Positions 34,721 through 46,726 of a stretch of 64,000 bases of DNA are shown here, piece by piece; the stretch's first letter is position 1; every line of letters starts with the position of its first letter. Both the position numbers and the translations under genes were made by a program. This DNA is from Taiwanofungus camphoratus. Lineage: Eukaryota > Basidiomycota > Agaricomycetes > Polyporales > Taiwanofungaceae. Under the pieces are notes generated by a model. That model ran no database searches and was not told where the DNA came from. It saw only the letters and a program-made list of their open reading frames with translations. Location of the stretch: NCBI GenBank assembly GCA_003999685.1, contig CP021222.1, forward strand, positions 2,976,001 through 3,040,000, read 5' to 3'.

Positions 34721-36306
34721 TCCGAGTTCAAGCTTAGCGCCGCTGTGGGTGGTGATGGGCGCCGGTAGACGCTGGTGGGTCCCCTGCAAAAACCAACAGC
34801 TGCTGCCCCTTGAACAGCACCGTTAAGCATGTAGTCGATCCAAATAGGTAGGTCCTGCACATAAGTTCATTCCTAATGTCGTCCTCCATTTTCACCTTGA
34901 TTTATTTGAATCTGGAAGTCCTAGGATGTTATATCTGAACTGCTATCGCGCTTAGTGCCAAGCTCACGAAAGCTCACCGAGGACGAGATATTGATTTCAC
35001 TGACGTTCGTCATCCTTTCTGTCTGTCCTCCTTCAGTGCGTCTGTACCGAGGCATTCTCGGCAATAGTGATTCATGAACTTTGCTATACCGTTATTAGAC
35101 ATTTGCAGTAGTTTGTGTTGCGCAATGTAATAGATTGAGTGTGTTCATTAGATGTCTTGGAGACGCGCACGGACCAGCCCAAACACCCAGACAATGCACT
35201 CCCGAATCCAAGGATCGACATGCCAAGGTCATAAGTATTTATCAAGATGGTCGAAATCGCCACAATTGAGTAGGTGTACAAGATTGATCGACGCAAAAAG
35301 TTAATATTTAACGCTGGCCAACATTGCCAACGCGATGAGCGGTGGTGACCCACAGACAGCGCCAATCATCTCCATGCGTCCATTGCTAACGACGTTATAT
35401 CAAGACCGGGAGCAAAAGCAGAACAAGATCATTACAAGTCCCTCTGATCAACCTCTTTGCTCGATTGGCGCAGGAATTGAACTAGCACTCGCAGACAACT
35501 CAGTACCCACAAATATCAAGTTGTGTTACATTGCTCGCCTTCAGACGAGACGACTTGGGAAAATGGCTTCATTGAGACCAAAGGCACCCGAAAACACTGG
35601 GATGCTGGTGACTTTGATCCCATGTTCTACGTAAATCAGGCTATGGTTTACTAGGCGCTGGGTCCGCATCAACGAGTGCAACGGCTAGGAGCCCATTTGA
35701 AGTAGCAGGCCACAAGCCTACGAGCCTGAAGACATGGTGAAAATACAGGTGTGTATTCATGGACATATCATCCCTGGGCTGATAAACGGCCGTAGAAACG
35801 CATGCAGAGTGCAATGATCATGACGAGTGCAGCGTACAGTCTTATCGAAATTGGCTGTTTTGGGGGGGGGGCGACGCAGAAAGCTATCGGCTTGAGGGCT
35901 CCGGGCTGAGGTGAGAGGTGCTGACTTTCTCTGTGTACAATTCAGGTTGTGGAGGTTCCCATCGAGGGCTGCAAGGGCAAATGGGGATGGGATGGGGGAT
36001 TCAAGTTCGCAGATGGGGTCTCATCCTTCGGAGACTCGGCGGGCGCCTCGCAGTCTCGGATTCAGCCGTGGACGTTTGATCACTGGCATACTGTCGATCA
36101 TGAATACGGGGGTAATTCCACCCTACCTGACTCGACTTTCTGAATTTACGAGGAGCTCACTTTCTGCGACCAACTGGGACCCACAGGCAATTACCTAGGT
36201 GATATTCTGCCCACTGTCCTGCAGCCTATAAAACGCCTCTGCGAACTGGAGAGATGGCAAGAATATAGCCTTCACCCCACCGTTCTCCTACTCCCTGCAG
36301 CTGGCC

Positions 36307-37194
36307 ATGTTCCTCCTCCTTCCCCTTGCCGTCTTGTCATTCGTCGAGACTCGCATCGCTCCATACATCACTATTCCAAAGTGGACATGCTTCGTCCGTG
36401 CATTTACCCACCTCGGTCGGCCCCTCTTCTACAAGCACCATTGCGATCGTCTATTCAAGATGGTCAACGAGGACCGTGCGACACCCCCAGATCACTTTGT
36501 CGATGAATGGGATCGTGTTCTTGGTAGCATCAAGGAAGAATGGAGTGCCATCTTCGTGTTCAGCGTCTTCCTCTTGTCGTAAGCTATTCACATATTTGAT
36601 GATAGCATAGTAACTGAGTTTGTGGTGACCCAGGGCCACCTCAACTTTTGGTCAGATGCCAAAGGACATAGGCAACCCCATCACAGCAACTGTCGGACAC
36701 ATCGTTGTCATCTGCGTCTTGTTCAGCACTACATTCGCCTCCATCCTCAGGGTGCATGTGGGCGAGACAGACGCTCAAACCGGATGGGCTTGGCTGAAGG
36801 TACGATCATCGTCGAGTCCGATTGATATCTTTGCTCACCGTGTTCAATACTGCAGGGATGCCGAAAGTATCGTTTCTCCGGGATCATGTCGTTCATATTT
36901 CTGGCCGCGCCTGCCATCTGGCTTGGATGGTTGGTTTATGCGGTCGTTCTGTGGACATTAACTCATTGGAGTCCATTTAGGGCACTGCTGTGCCTGCCTG
37001 TATACATTTTGCTCCTCACATGGGCACCAACAGTCACAACCACTTTGTACTTCTCGACAGGCGCTGCCGTCGTGATCACAGTAGTGATCGGTCTAGGAAT
37101 GCTGCAGCTCTTTATAGTTATCACCGCCTTGAAGAGGCTCGACTGTATGTCGGATGAGAGGGCAGAAGCGACTCGGAATGATACGAGAGTATGA
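36307..37194 (+). CDS. Multi-pass membrane protein, paralog A of an inverted pair
   Basis: Three exons (36,307-36,578; 36,634-36,799; 36,856-37,194) give 258 residues. Exon 1 encodes a PLFYKHH-x-Dx-LF segment, then FVDEWDRVLGSIKEEWSAIFVFSVFLLS, leading into a first membrane helix. Exon 2 ends with the ITATVGHIVVICVLFSTTF helix. Exon 3 gives three more (SFIFLAAPAIWLGWLVYAVVLW; LCLPVYILLLTW; VVITVVIGLGMLQLFIVI), then a short charged tail. The gene at 38,518-37,618 encodes a relative with the same plan and the same first-exon length. The family is unnamed to me; a small sensor or channel-like role is only a guess. The start Met could lie in an upstream exon. Confidence 0.72.
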
Positions 37195-37617
37195 AGGACG
37201 CGGTGGCATATCGCAGACGTTATCATGGGCGTCTCTTGACTTATCAGGAATCGGCGGCTTCATGGACACAATCACAAAGTTGACATCTGGGACTCATATT
37301 ATACCTCTTCCATATTATAAACCATTGCATGGGCATCGTTGTTGTACATTCACTCCAATAATTCTTACAGTCTGGATCATAGTAGTTTTTACACGCATGG
37401 TCGTTGTTATATCGAGATATACTCCCAGGTTTAATCAGCTATTGGAGAACCGAGCGTGAAATACGTTATAACTGAGACGAGAAATGCGGGCTTTTCTGAA
37501 ATACTGTTCGTCACTGATTTATAAGACAGATCAAACTACCTTATCTTTTTACCTTATAGTATCACAGCTGACTCCCCTCATTCGGATAGGTATTGAGTGC
37601 TTCGTTCACGCCTGTCT
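37195..37617. other. Gap between the convergent membrane-protein genes
   Basis: These 423 bp separate the two stop codons. They are AT-rich (for example catattataaacc and tttataag stretches) and presumably hold both 3' UTRs. I see no further gene and no obvious inverted repeat at the point of symmetry. Confidence 0.5.
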
Positions 37618-38518
37618 TCAAACCCGCGCGGCCTTGACATGTCCGTCTGCCTCTGCATGGGACGACCCAAGTCGAACGAATGCAGGAATGACGAACAGGA
37701 GGTGGGCCATTCCGACCAGGAGGGAAATCGAAATTACCACGGTAGCGCCAAGACGTGCGCCTCCTTGGTCAGACGCACTGCCACACTGCGATGCTGTCCA
37801 AGAGTAGGAGAGTATCCATACTAACAGACATGAGACACTCCTAGACATTTGTAAGCCAACATTCCCCAAAATAAGTAGCAGATTTACCATGCTAACCAAG
37901 TTCCCGGTGCTGCCAGGAATATTGGAACGGTCCTCCACGCGGATAGGGAAATGCGCATGGCGTCCTTGCCAGATGCATGAGCATGAAAGGGGAACGAAGG
38001 GTTTCGATAATAGTACCTCAACCCACTTCCGCCCACGCTGAGCACCTCTTCGTTCGGACATATGAATAAGATAGATGATGCCGAACAGCAGACTGAACAA
38101 GCTGTTGATCAAGATCAACATCCCAGCTGTATTGCCAACAGGATCTACTGCTGCGCTAGACAGTTGTAGAAGGCTCGGCGCGCTCCTAAAGATAAAAAAT
38201 GTACTGTTATCATTTGCGTCTTTAAAAAAGAGTACAATTTACTGACGACAATAGTAAACCGCATAGGAGATTGGACAGCGTCCACTGATTTATCAATCCA
38301 CTCACGAAGAGATCCCATTCATCGTCGAAACCGTTTTGGTCAAAGATCGCCGAAATATGGTCGTAATGGCGTTCGTAGAGCAGGGGCAAGCAAAGATGAA
38401 ATAGACAATAGTACACACGAGTAACTAGGTAGTGAATCCAAGAGAAAACACATCTCGTATAGGCGGGGATCCGGCCTCCCAGAAAGTGTTCGAGAGAAGT
38501 AGTGGTGACGTCTGCCAT
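37618..38518 (-). CDS. Multi-pass membrane protein, paralog B of an inverted pair
   Basis: Four exons (38,518-38,247; 38,185-38,017; 37,964-37,888; 37,840-37,618) give 246 residues. Shared features with paralog A: exon 1 is exactly 272 bases in both and ends at the same point after a helix (LLCGLLLS against FSVFLLS). Both have PLLYERH/PLFYKHH and DEWD-LFVSGLINQWTLSN/DEWDRVLGSIKEEWSAIF. The third part aligns as SLSAWRTVPIFLAAPGTWLAW against FSGIMSFIFLAAPAIWLGW, and both end with a long hydrophobic helix (VISISLLVGMAHLLFVI). B has one extra intron right after the LAW motif. Function is unknown. The arrangement suggests an inverted duplication. Confidence 0.72.
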
Positions 38519-39828
38519 GATGGTAAGTGCATGGTTCTGGGAGGCAACTTTGCGGTATATAAGTCTGAAGCGGTATTGGGTAAAAGTCGGTCGGCTGGTT
38601 TGTAGGACAAGACAGCTGTTTATAAATGAAGGCAGGGCGTATTCAAGGACCCCCGTTCCGCGATGTGAACCTGTCAGTCAGGTGGAGTAGTAGGATAACC
38701 AATTCCAAGATGCATGTATTCCCTATACCAAACGTCCTTCCCTGCATCAGTAGAGCGGTGCAATCACAGCTTACAGCAGCGTTCACAGCATGTGGCATGA
38801 GTTCAGTGCTTGTAGTGGATGGTGCGAGGGCAGCTGACCATCCTCGGGGCGTGCGTCTTGTCTAACGCTCAAATACCTGTACACGGCACAAGCACAGCAA
38901 TCTCTAAAATAAGCACTCGTTCTCTCCGTAGTGCAGTGGTATCAGATGAAGATGTGAGCAGACTGCGATTCTGGAATAAAATGCACGAAGGCTGTAAATT
39001 CAGCAAGCGACGCCTGGAAGCCTACAATTACTAAACAAGCCTCACCTTACTATGACTTTTGTATGTCCTGACCTAAGAACATTTTTGTAACCTTCCAAGA
39101 ATTGGATTGGGTGTCAGTGTTTTGCCATAGCAGTTCAAGATCATGACCTGTGCGTTAGCTGTGCTAAGAAACCTAAGCAGCATTGACAGCTAAAAGCATC
39201 ATGGAGCGCTGGGATGCAAGTAGTGCGGCTGATCAAGGGAGCCGCCAGTAGATGCAGATCACACAGCTGGACGGAATAACCACGATGTACGGTGCATTAA
39301 ACTGCTACCAGATAACAATAAATCAAGGGTCGTGAACAGCCGCAAAAACACCGAACCCGATATGAAGAAAAAAATACAGCATCCGCGCACTGCACTCAGG
39401 GCCTTATTCTAGTTGACGCCTTCCTCGCATGCAGGTATTCGACATCGAAGAATACACTGCCGCCAAACGCGAGCCAGAGAAGACACGATGTGGCAGTAGC
39501 CAGGTTATACGTGTTGCACCGCTGGACGAGGTGACCAAGATACACGGTGCATTAAACCGCTACCAGATAATACTAAATCAAGGGTCATGGACAGCCACAC
39601 AGCACCGAGTCCTACGTGAAGAAGAAAATACAGTGTCTGCGCACCGCATTCAGAGCCGTGTCCTGGGCGAAGCCTTGCTTGCATGCAGGTCTTTTACATC
39701 GAAGAATACACTGATGCCAAACGCAAGACAGAGTAGGCACGATATGGCGGTAGCGAGGTTATACGCGTTGCACCTGCATACCCACCACACACATTTAGCA
39801 CACACCCTCACCACGCAAAGCGAACCAC
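38519..39828. other. 1.3-kb gap with a tandem duplication
   Basis: No gene is supported. The left part holds the promoter of paralog B. The right part (39,266-39,778) is a two-copy tandem repeat. Short frames inside the repeat (for example plus 39,429-39,878) are not supported as genes. Confidence 0.5.
39266..39778. repeat. Tandem duplication, two units of about 255 bp
   Basis: Unit 1 begins gctggacgg at 39,266 and unit 2 begins gctggacgag at 39,521. They stay in register: cggtgcattaaac, gctaccagataa, aaatcaagggtc, catgcaggt, catcgaagaatacactg and aggttatac all recur 255 bases apart. Identity looks like roughly 80-85 percent, so the duplication is not recent. It lies just downstream of the membrane-protein gene on the minus strand. 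Confidence 0.85.
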
Positions 39829-41504
39829 TCACCAGCCGTCGAACCCGCCGACCGGGCACCGCTTCCCGAGCAGGATGATCACAAACTCCGCGCCCCACAG
39901 CACCGCCGCGCAGACGTCGAACACCATCCCCCATTTGAGCACCTTCCGCGCGCGGCGCCACTGCGCCTCCATCGCGAGGCCCGCAAAGATCCCGCGGCGG
40001 CGCGGCGGCGGCCTACGCGCGGCTGAGGACGCGCCCGAGCGCGAGCCCGGCGCGCCGTACTCCGAGCTGCCCTCTGGGCCGTCGTCCTCCCACTCCGCGT
40101 CCGCGCCCCTCGCCCGCTCTCCACCTCCGCCGAACAGCGTGGGGTCGACGATGAGGTTCACTTGCACGCTCTCCCCGCCGCCGCCTGTGCCCTTCTTCCC
40201 GCGCTTGCCCTTCTTCTTGCCGCCTGGGAGGCCTTGCACGGGCAACACCATGAGCCCGCCGGGGCCCTGCGCGTATGGCAGGTCTTTCTTCGCCTTGCGC
40301 GCGCCGCAGCAGCAGGGGTAGATGAGGAAGACGTATGTCGAGGCGAGGAAGGAGAATACGGAGAGGACGTAGAGGATGTAGGCAGGCATCTTGCCAGCGG
40401 GCGGGGGCGCGCTGGGCGGCTTGATGACCTGTGCAGATGAATGAGTGATACGTTCACGTACGACAAGCGATCGAGGCTCGATCGATCATTCATTCGATCG
40501 TAAAAGCAACGACGTACCGCAGCGGCATAAATAGACACGGCGGCGAGGAGGGCAAGCAGCGCCTGCAGCATCCTGACCGCCAGCCGCTTCTTCGGGCCCT
40601 GCGTGATCAGCCGGCCCTTCGCATCGACGCCCCCGACCTTCTCCCCATCCTCGTCCTCGTCCTTCTCGCCTTGCCCGACTCCCTTCCCGCCAAACTCGCG
40701 CTCCAGCATCCGCATCCGCTCCTCCTTGAGCCCGGGGTCAATGGGTGCGCCCGACTCGGTCGACCCCGCGCCCCAGGGGACCGTCGCGAGGTCGCGGGAC
40801 GAGCCCGACGGGTAGGACGGCGGCGGGGAGTGCGCGTAGGGGCTGTAGTCGTATGCGTGCGTGGGATACGCCGGGTCAAAGGGCGAGAGCTTCGCATCGC
40901 ACGCGGAGGGAGGGGGCGAGAGCCGCGTGTGCGCGTTCCCGCCCTCGTACCACGCATGCGTGAACGAGGGGAAGTGCGCGATGTCGATCTCGTCGTTGTC
41001 TGGCGATTGGATTCTGGGCTCCGGCCAGGCGTGCGTGTGGTTGGAAAGGGGTGGGTGGCTCTGGAGGGAGCGCTGAGGGTACGATGGCGCGGGGAGGGAG
41101 AAAGGCCGGCGGATGGGTGCGCGGGAGGTGGAGGATGCGAGCGAGTGCAAGCTGGACGCCGACGGTGACACGAGTGATGGCGGGTGCAGCGACTCGGAGC
41201 TAGCCAGCGGGCGGAGGGGCGGGGGGGACGGCGGGTAGGGGTCATACGCATGGAATGGCAGAGGCCGATGGATATTGCCGTTGTTGCGAGTGAGCGTTGC
41301 TGAATAGTCTGCGAGATCAAGAGCTTCCACCGAGGCGTCGGACGGCTCTCGTCGCTGCTCTGCGTACTGCCCTGGTATATAGTAAGCTGGTTCATCTTGA
41401 TGATGTTGTGAGACTGAAGGAAGAGGGTCGTAAGGGTCTGGAGACCAAGGTCGTCGCAAACGAGAAGACGGTGGAGGAGTATCGAGACGGTGATTGGAAT
41501 ACAT
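39829..41504 (-). CDS. Membrane protein with long Pro/Ser-rich cytosolic-type N-terminus
   Basis: Two exons (41,504-40,518 and 40,428-39,829) join in phase over an 89-base intron (gtacgt...cacag) to give 528 residues. The first 290 or so are disordered-looking, rich in Pro, Ser, Tyr and His (for example YDPYPPSPPPLRPL). Then come a charged KDEDEDGEKVGG linker and a helix (ALLALLAAVSIYAAAVI) carried over the intron, a second helix (YILYVLSVFSFLASTYVFLIY) with a CCCG motif after it, a Gly/Lys-rich loop (PGGKKKGKRGKKG), and a last helix (DVCAAVLWGAEFVIILL). I do not recognise the family. Its strong GC bias creates long antisense frames that are not genes. Confidence 0.7.
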
Positions 41505-42119
41505 GGTCGTTAAGTAGTCGTGAGTGATCGTGAGTCGTTGCGGTCGTGAATGAGATTGAAAGCAGATATAATAAACGGTGCTCGAGGGATGCACTCGCGG
41601 TTATCGTCCTGGCGGCTGTGGTCGTCGAGGAGCGTTACGGTGAACCTGCCAGTGATCGCCGCCTATAGCAGCGTCGATTCCCTTATCGGTGGTCAAATCC
41701 CGTGTTTTTTTGGATAACTTGGCCATTTTTGGTTAAAATCGCGAACTCTGTTCTTGCTTGGCATTTTCTTCCTAGCCATTGTATACCACCTCGTTTTCAG
41801 CTTTGAGTCTTTGACGACCTGTAAAAAATTATTTTGCATCGGCCCTTCACTGGTGTCGCCTTGGTGCTTTATTTGCACTTATCTTACGTAATTTAGGCAC
41901 AATTTCAATTCGAGAACTTGGGGCACGTGATAGCACGCGGTGAGTTCGCTCTCTCTTTGTCCAGTCAATTGGCTTTGTGAGGAAGAATAAGTAAATCGCG
42001 TGAACGTGGGCCTCAGCGTCGCGAAGTATTTAAAGATCTATACAGAACCTTCTGAGCCCACTACTTTTATCCCCTCTCCTGTACGACAGAATTCAAGACG
42101 TTTGCAAGGCCTCCGCGAT
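41505..42119. other. Divergent intergenic region ahead of the RNA polymerase gene
   Basis: About 615 bp lie between the starts of the membrane-protein gene (minus) and the RdRP gene (plus). An in-frame ATG at 42,000 could extend the RdRP by 40 residues, but those residues do not look conserved. I see no clear regulatory site. Confidence 0.45.
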
Positions 42120-45100
42120 ATGGAGATCGAACTGGCTGATGTTTCATTCGATGCAACTGCTTGGGACGTGAAACGCGCGCTCGGGGCGATCTTTCACAGC
42201 GATGATTTCTTTAACCCAACAGATCCAAAAGACAGACCTTTGTGAGTACCTTTGAATTCGACGTGATGTTCACACAAGTGAAGTACCCGTGTTAGAAACT
42301 TCAAAGTTATTCTCAATCCCGGCAGGGGAGGTGTTCAGAACAATGGATCTGGCACCCTGACACTTCCTTCTCGCAAAGTAGGTGACAAGTTCATGAGGTG
42401 GTTGCAACATCAAGACCACTCGGTCCTCGTCAATGAACGTAAAATGCGCTTTTTTCGTGGCAAGAAGAAACCTTCGGGAGGCGTGGCTCAGACTCTGGAG
42501 AAGACACCATATCTAGACCCAGAAATAGAAGAAGAAAGAGAAGACAAATTGCGTAAACTAGACGTGGGGCTCCATGTCGATAAGGTCCAGTTTGGTGTTT
42601 TTTATCGTCGCGGTTCCGCTCCGCGAGGTGCCTCACGAGAGTTTTCGAGTGAATTTGAGATCAGTCACAGGAACAAAAGTGCTGGATTGTTATCTTTTGA
42701 GTACGACCACAAGTTGATACGTATAGAGGCAAGTCGGTTCTATCTTCATACCCTAGCTCCGTGAATGAATCTCTCGTCAAAATTTCCTTCTGAAAGCTGG
42801 GTGACACCATGACAGAAGAGATCGCCCATAATATTGCTATCACTTTCGCCAATATCCGCAAGTTGGCCATCGGGCTCGACTTTGGTAATCCGTGTAAGTA
42901 TCGCTTTATCTCAAGAACCTTGTAATACGGAATTATATTTCCAGTTATATGCTTCGACTTATATACTCCACCGATGCTGGAACGCCAACGTATCAACCGG
43001 GAACTCACTGGCGACTGGAGAGATAGCCGAAAGTTTCGTCAACGGATTGATAGCCTCAATGCTGCACATGCTGTGGTAGCTCCATATGCACATCAACTGC
43101 GTATCATTCTCCATTATGAACAGGATGTTGATAGTTTCGCCAACCTCTGTAGAGTTGCTGGTCTTCAACCTCCTATCAGGGCCAACGTCGAGGCGTTCAG
43201 CAGGGGCTTCTTCACTCCTCGAAAACTGTATAATGTCCGCACGTGGGTGCGATCGTTCAACTGGCCAGTCGCGTTCCAGATAGAAGCACTTCTGCACAAT
43301 GGCCTGTTGAACACAGAGGATCTTTTGAACGACCTGTATAACCCTATAAATGAGCTCTATCAGAAGCATTGCTCTATTGCTGGTGACACACTACGTGACT
43401 TTACAGCAGCACTGAGGTCTCGAGATCCACAAGAAAGCCCTTTGCAATGTTTCAATCGTGTTCATACCAGCTTGGAGCTCTCGCCTCTTCCTCTTTCCGC
43501 AGGACATTTCGCTTGTCACCATGTCACTTTCACGCCAACAAGAATGGTCCTGGAAGGACCGTATGTCATCCAATCCAACCGTGTCATTCGACTTTATCAG
43601 AATCACCAAGACCATTTCTTGAGGGTCGACTTTAGGGATGAAGACAGATTGCAGTACCGCTGGGCACGCGAGGTTCGGCTTTTTGTAAAATTCTGGGAGG
43701 CTGATTGCTCAAATCTTATTTATGAAGGTGGATGGTACCTCTTTGCTGGTAGATCGTGTCGGTGGAATCCTCAAAAACGGATTTGAACTTGCCGGGCGAC
43801 ACTTTGAGTTTCTCGCGTACTCCTCGTCCGCATTGCGGGAACATGCCGTTTGGTTCATGAATCCTTTCCAGCACCCAGAGGCGGGACATATCAACGCGCA
43901 AAGAATCCGACATGAACTCGGCGATTTTTCTGGGGTCATCCGTCAGCCTGCAAAGTATGCTGCCCGAATTGCACAAGCATTCACTGCCACAGATCCTTCA
44001 GTATTCATTAGGAAAGACCAGTGGGAGGAGATCCCTGACTTGGGAGAAAAGCCATACGAGTTCACAGATGGTGTAGGGACCATCTCACCTGATTTAGGCG
44101 ACATGATTTGGGAGGCTTTGACATCCGCGCGACCGGATTATAAGCAGCATGGCATTAAGCCTTCTGCGGTAAGCTTTCATTACCATCCCTGACACTAGCA
44201 CCTCTGATTCGCCGTGTATAGTATCAAATACGCTTCCTAGGTGAGCTCCTCTTACTCGCATTTGTCTGACATTAAGTTTGCGACTGCTACATTAGGTTAC
44301 AAGGGTATGGTTGCAATTGACGAACAGCTTGAAGGGGTAAAGATGCGTCTAAGACCGTCGATGAATAAATTCCGGGCTCGCGACGAGGACCTGGCGGAAA
44401 TTGAGATCGCTCGGGCCTTCGAGCGGCCAAACACTTGTTACTTGAACCGGTAGGTAGCACACAAATTCTCTTCAAATATCGATTTCGCACTCATCTCTTT
44501 TCAGTCCATTGGTGATGATTATGGAAGACCGTGGCGTCGAGAAAAAGGCATTCTTGACCTTACAGGAAAGAGCCATAACGCAGATACACACTGCTAGTGA
44601 TTCTATACTTGGGACCATGAAGCTCCTGAAAGCACACACTTTAGCCACGAGTTATCGCTTACACTTCGTCTTGCAATGTCTCAAATCCATTGGTATGGGC
44701 CTACCACCTGAAACTTCTGTTCAAGTTCTTCAAGACCCATTCATTGAGCGACTAATTCACTATGCGAAAAATCATGTTCTTCGAGACATCAAGCATGCTG
44801 CCAAAATCCCGATTCCAGATAGCCACCTCTTGGTAGGTGTTGCAGACGAAGGACCTACATATGAACTCGCTGGCCACAAAGATGTCTTCAAATTGAGCGA
44901 AGGTCATATCTACGGTGTGTCGGCGTGTAATTGTAGCACCGCCGGCTGTTGATTTCTTCTCATAGCATGCATTCAGAATCCTGAGGATCCAGAACCCACC
45001 TACCTCAAAGGTTGTATCTTGATTCAAAAGATGAAAACCATCTTTACTGATCCTCGTGAATTAGGGTCCGTTGTTATATCGAGAAGTCCTGTAGTCCATC

Positions 45101-46608
45101 CCGGCGATAGTGAGTGTGCTCCATTCCGCACTGTGTGCTTGCATGTTTTTGTTGATAGCAATATAGTCCAAAGAGTTTATGCTGTTGGGAAACCACCACC
45201 TAACAAACTATGCTTCTTCCGTAATTTGAAGAACGTGGTAGTGCTTCCGTCAGTTGGTGAGCGCGTTCTTGTTCATCTCATAGATGGCGTTGAACGTCCA
45301 TCTATACTAGGTGACCGTTCCATGGCATCATGTCTGGGAGGGGGGGATCTGGACGGGTAAGAGAAACATCATCAGCACGATTGAGTGTTCTCCTCATACC
45401 TTCCCATTATGCAGTGATCTCTACTCTATCATCAAGTATAGCCCTCTGCTACCGACTGAACATGTGGTCCCTGCATCATATGAGCCTGTGAGTATCCATA
45501 AGCTCGATCGGGACAGCACTGTAGAGGACATATGCGACTTCATTGTCGAATACATTAATTCGGACGTCCTGGTATGCTCGTTCGCTCGTCTTGAAACGAT
45601 GTTGCACACTAATTCATTACTGATTCCGTAGGGGCTCTTGTCTGATCGGCATTTGATTATAGCGGGTAGGCTAACAGACATTTAAACTGAGTATACACCA
45701 CGTAATCGTTGATTTCCATTTTGACTGCACGAAGATCAATCCAGGGTATGTATCATATCGTTCTTCGACTTACTTTTTTCAGTGAATAACATGCATTAGA
45801 ACGGCACCAACGATCCCAAATGTTTAGAGCTCGCACAGCTGTGCAGTCAAGCCGTAGACTATCCAAAGAATGGTGTTCCCGTTGATGCACATGACTCACC
45901 CCGTTTTCTGATCCCTTATAAACCTGACTGGAAGAAGGTGCGTACTTGTACAAAATCTGCGAAGTAGCTCACACTTTGGGGCAGGCAGAAGATATCGCTC
46001 CTCGGTCAACGGATTACTACGAGTCAACCCGTGCACTAGGGGAACTCTACCGTAATATCGCCATTGTGGAACCACCGACGACATCCTCAACAGTCCCCTT
46101 GGGTGCTGCTCACAGGCCCACTCCCCTCACAGATCCAATTTCTCTGGCCTTGAAGCCTTACATTGAACAACAACTGCACCACTTCCGCAACGAGGACAAG
46201 GATGTTAGCGAAATGCATTCGCTATTCCAGAGATATGTGGATGAGCTGCGATACATTTCCGTTACCCATTCGCTTTCTGATGCGCCTGATGCGTGTCTAA
46301 TGGAAGAGGAAATAGTTGTTGGCACAATCCTGGCACAGTGCTCGCAGCATCGCTGGAGGACCGACCGCACGTATCGAATGCGACTCCATTCGTCTGTACT
46401 TGTTCGGGACATACGAAACAAGTTATCCGCATGCACAGAGGACGAACCAACAAAAGGCAACCTCCGATTTGGTCTTTCACAGGGATGGTTGGCCTGGGAC
46501 TTTGGTACACGGAACAAGGCTATCTTTGGTGCTAAGAGTTTCGGTTTGATCGCACTCGGCGTTGTTTTTAACATGCTAGAGAAATTAGGCGGTTTCGAGC
46601 TTGTGTAG
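42120..46608 (+). CDS. RNA-dependent RNA polymerase (RNA silencing)
   Basis: Seventeen exons give 1,197 residues: 42,120-42,241; 42,296-42,728; 42,797-42,893; 42,945-43,672; 43,728-44,168; 44,222-44,240; 44,296-44,449; 44,505-44,914; 44,966-45,010; 45,065-45,109; 45,167-45,256; 45,311-45,356; 45,415-45,571; 45,632-45,665; 45,735-45,745; 45,800-45,937; 45,985-46,608. It is a eukaryotic RdRP of the QDE-1/RDR type. The core shows FTDGVGTISPDL, ISRSPVVHPGD and the catalytic CLGGGDLDGD (Asp874, Asp876, Asp878). The N-terminal part starts MEIELADVSFDAT, like an RNA-binding lead domain. It makes double-stranded RNA for Dicer and so defends against transposons. Exon 15 is only 11 bases, and intron 2 uses a GC donor. 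It converges on SMP3, with stops 118 bp apart. Confidence 0.93.
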
Positions 46609-46726
46609 AGCAGTGGAGCGGCGATCGATTACATTGCAAGGACTTGATTCTCGTAGTAGTAACACGTATACAAATCAATGCTTGAGCGATCGACTCACAT
46701 ACGCGATGATCAGCACTTCATGTTAG

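Larger units (their letters stand above)
32746..36306. other. 3.5-kb repeat-bearing gap with coding-like scraps
   Basis: No complete gene is seen. A 207-codon minus frame (33,818-33,195) has no recognisable domain. Two plus-strand stretches look protein-like by their Trp/Gly/Asp composition: about 35,555-35,655 (TWENGFIETKGTRKHWDAGDFDP) and about 35,945-36,140 (EVPIEGCKGKWGWDGGFKFAD). They could be exons of an unrecognised or decayed gene. The gap also holds the minisatellite at 34,413-34,720, a dispersed duplication of about 40 bp (near 33,982 and 34,138), and a run of ten G near 35,863. Confidence 0.5.

Noticed and set aside
40671-41168. 165-codon plus frame opposite the Pro/Ser-rich membrane protein
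   Set aside because: It is an antisense shadow caused by GC-rich codons; the opposite strand has a sensible two-exon gene with membrane helices.
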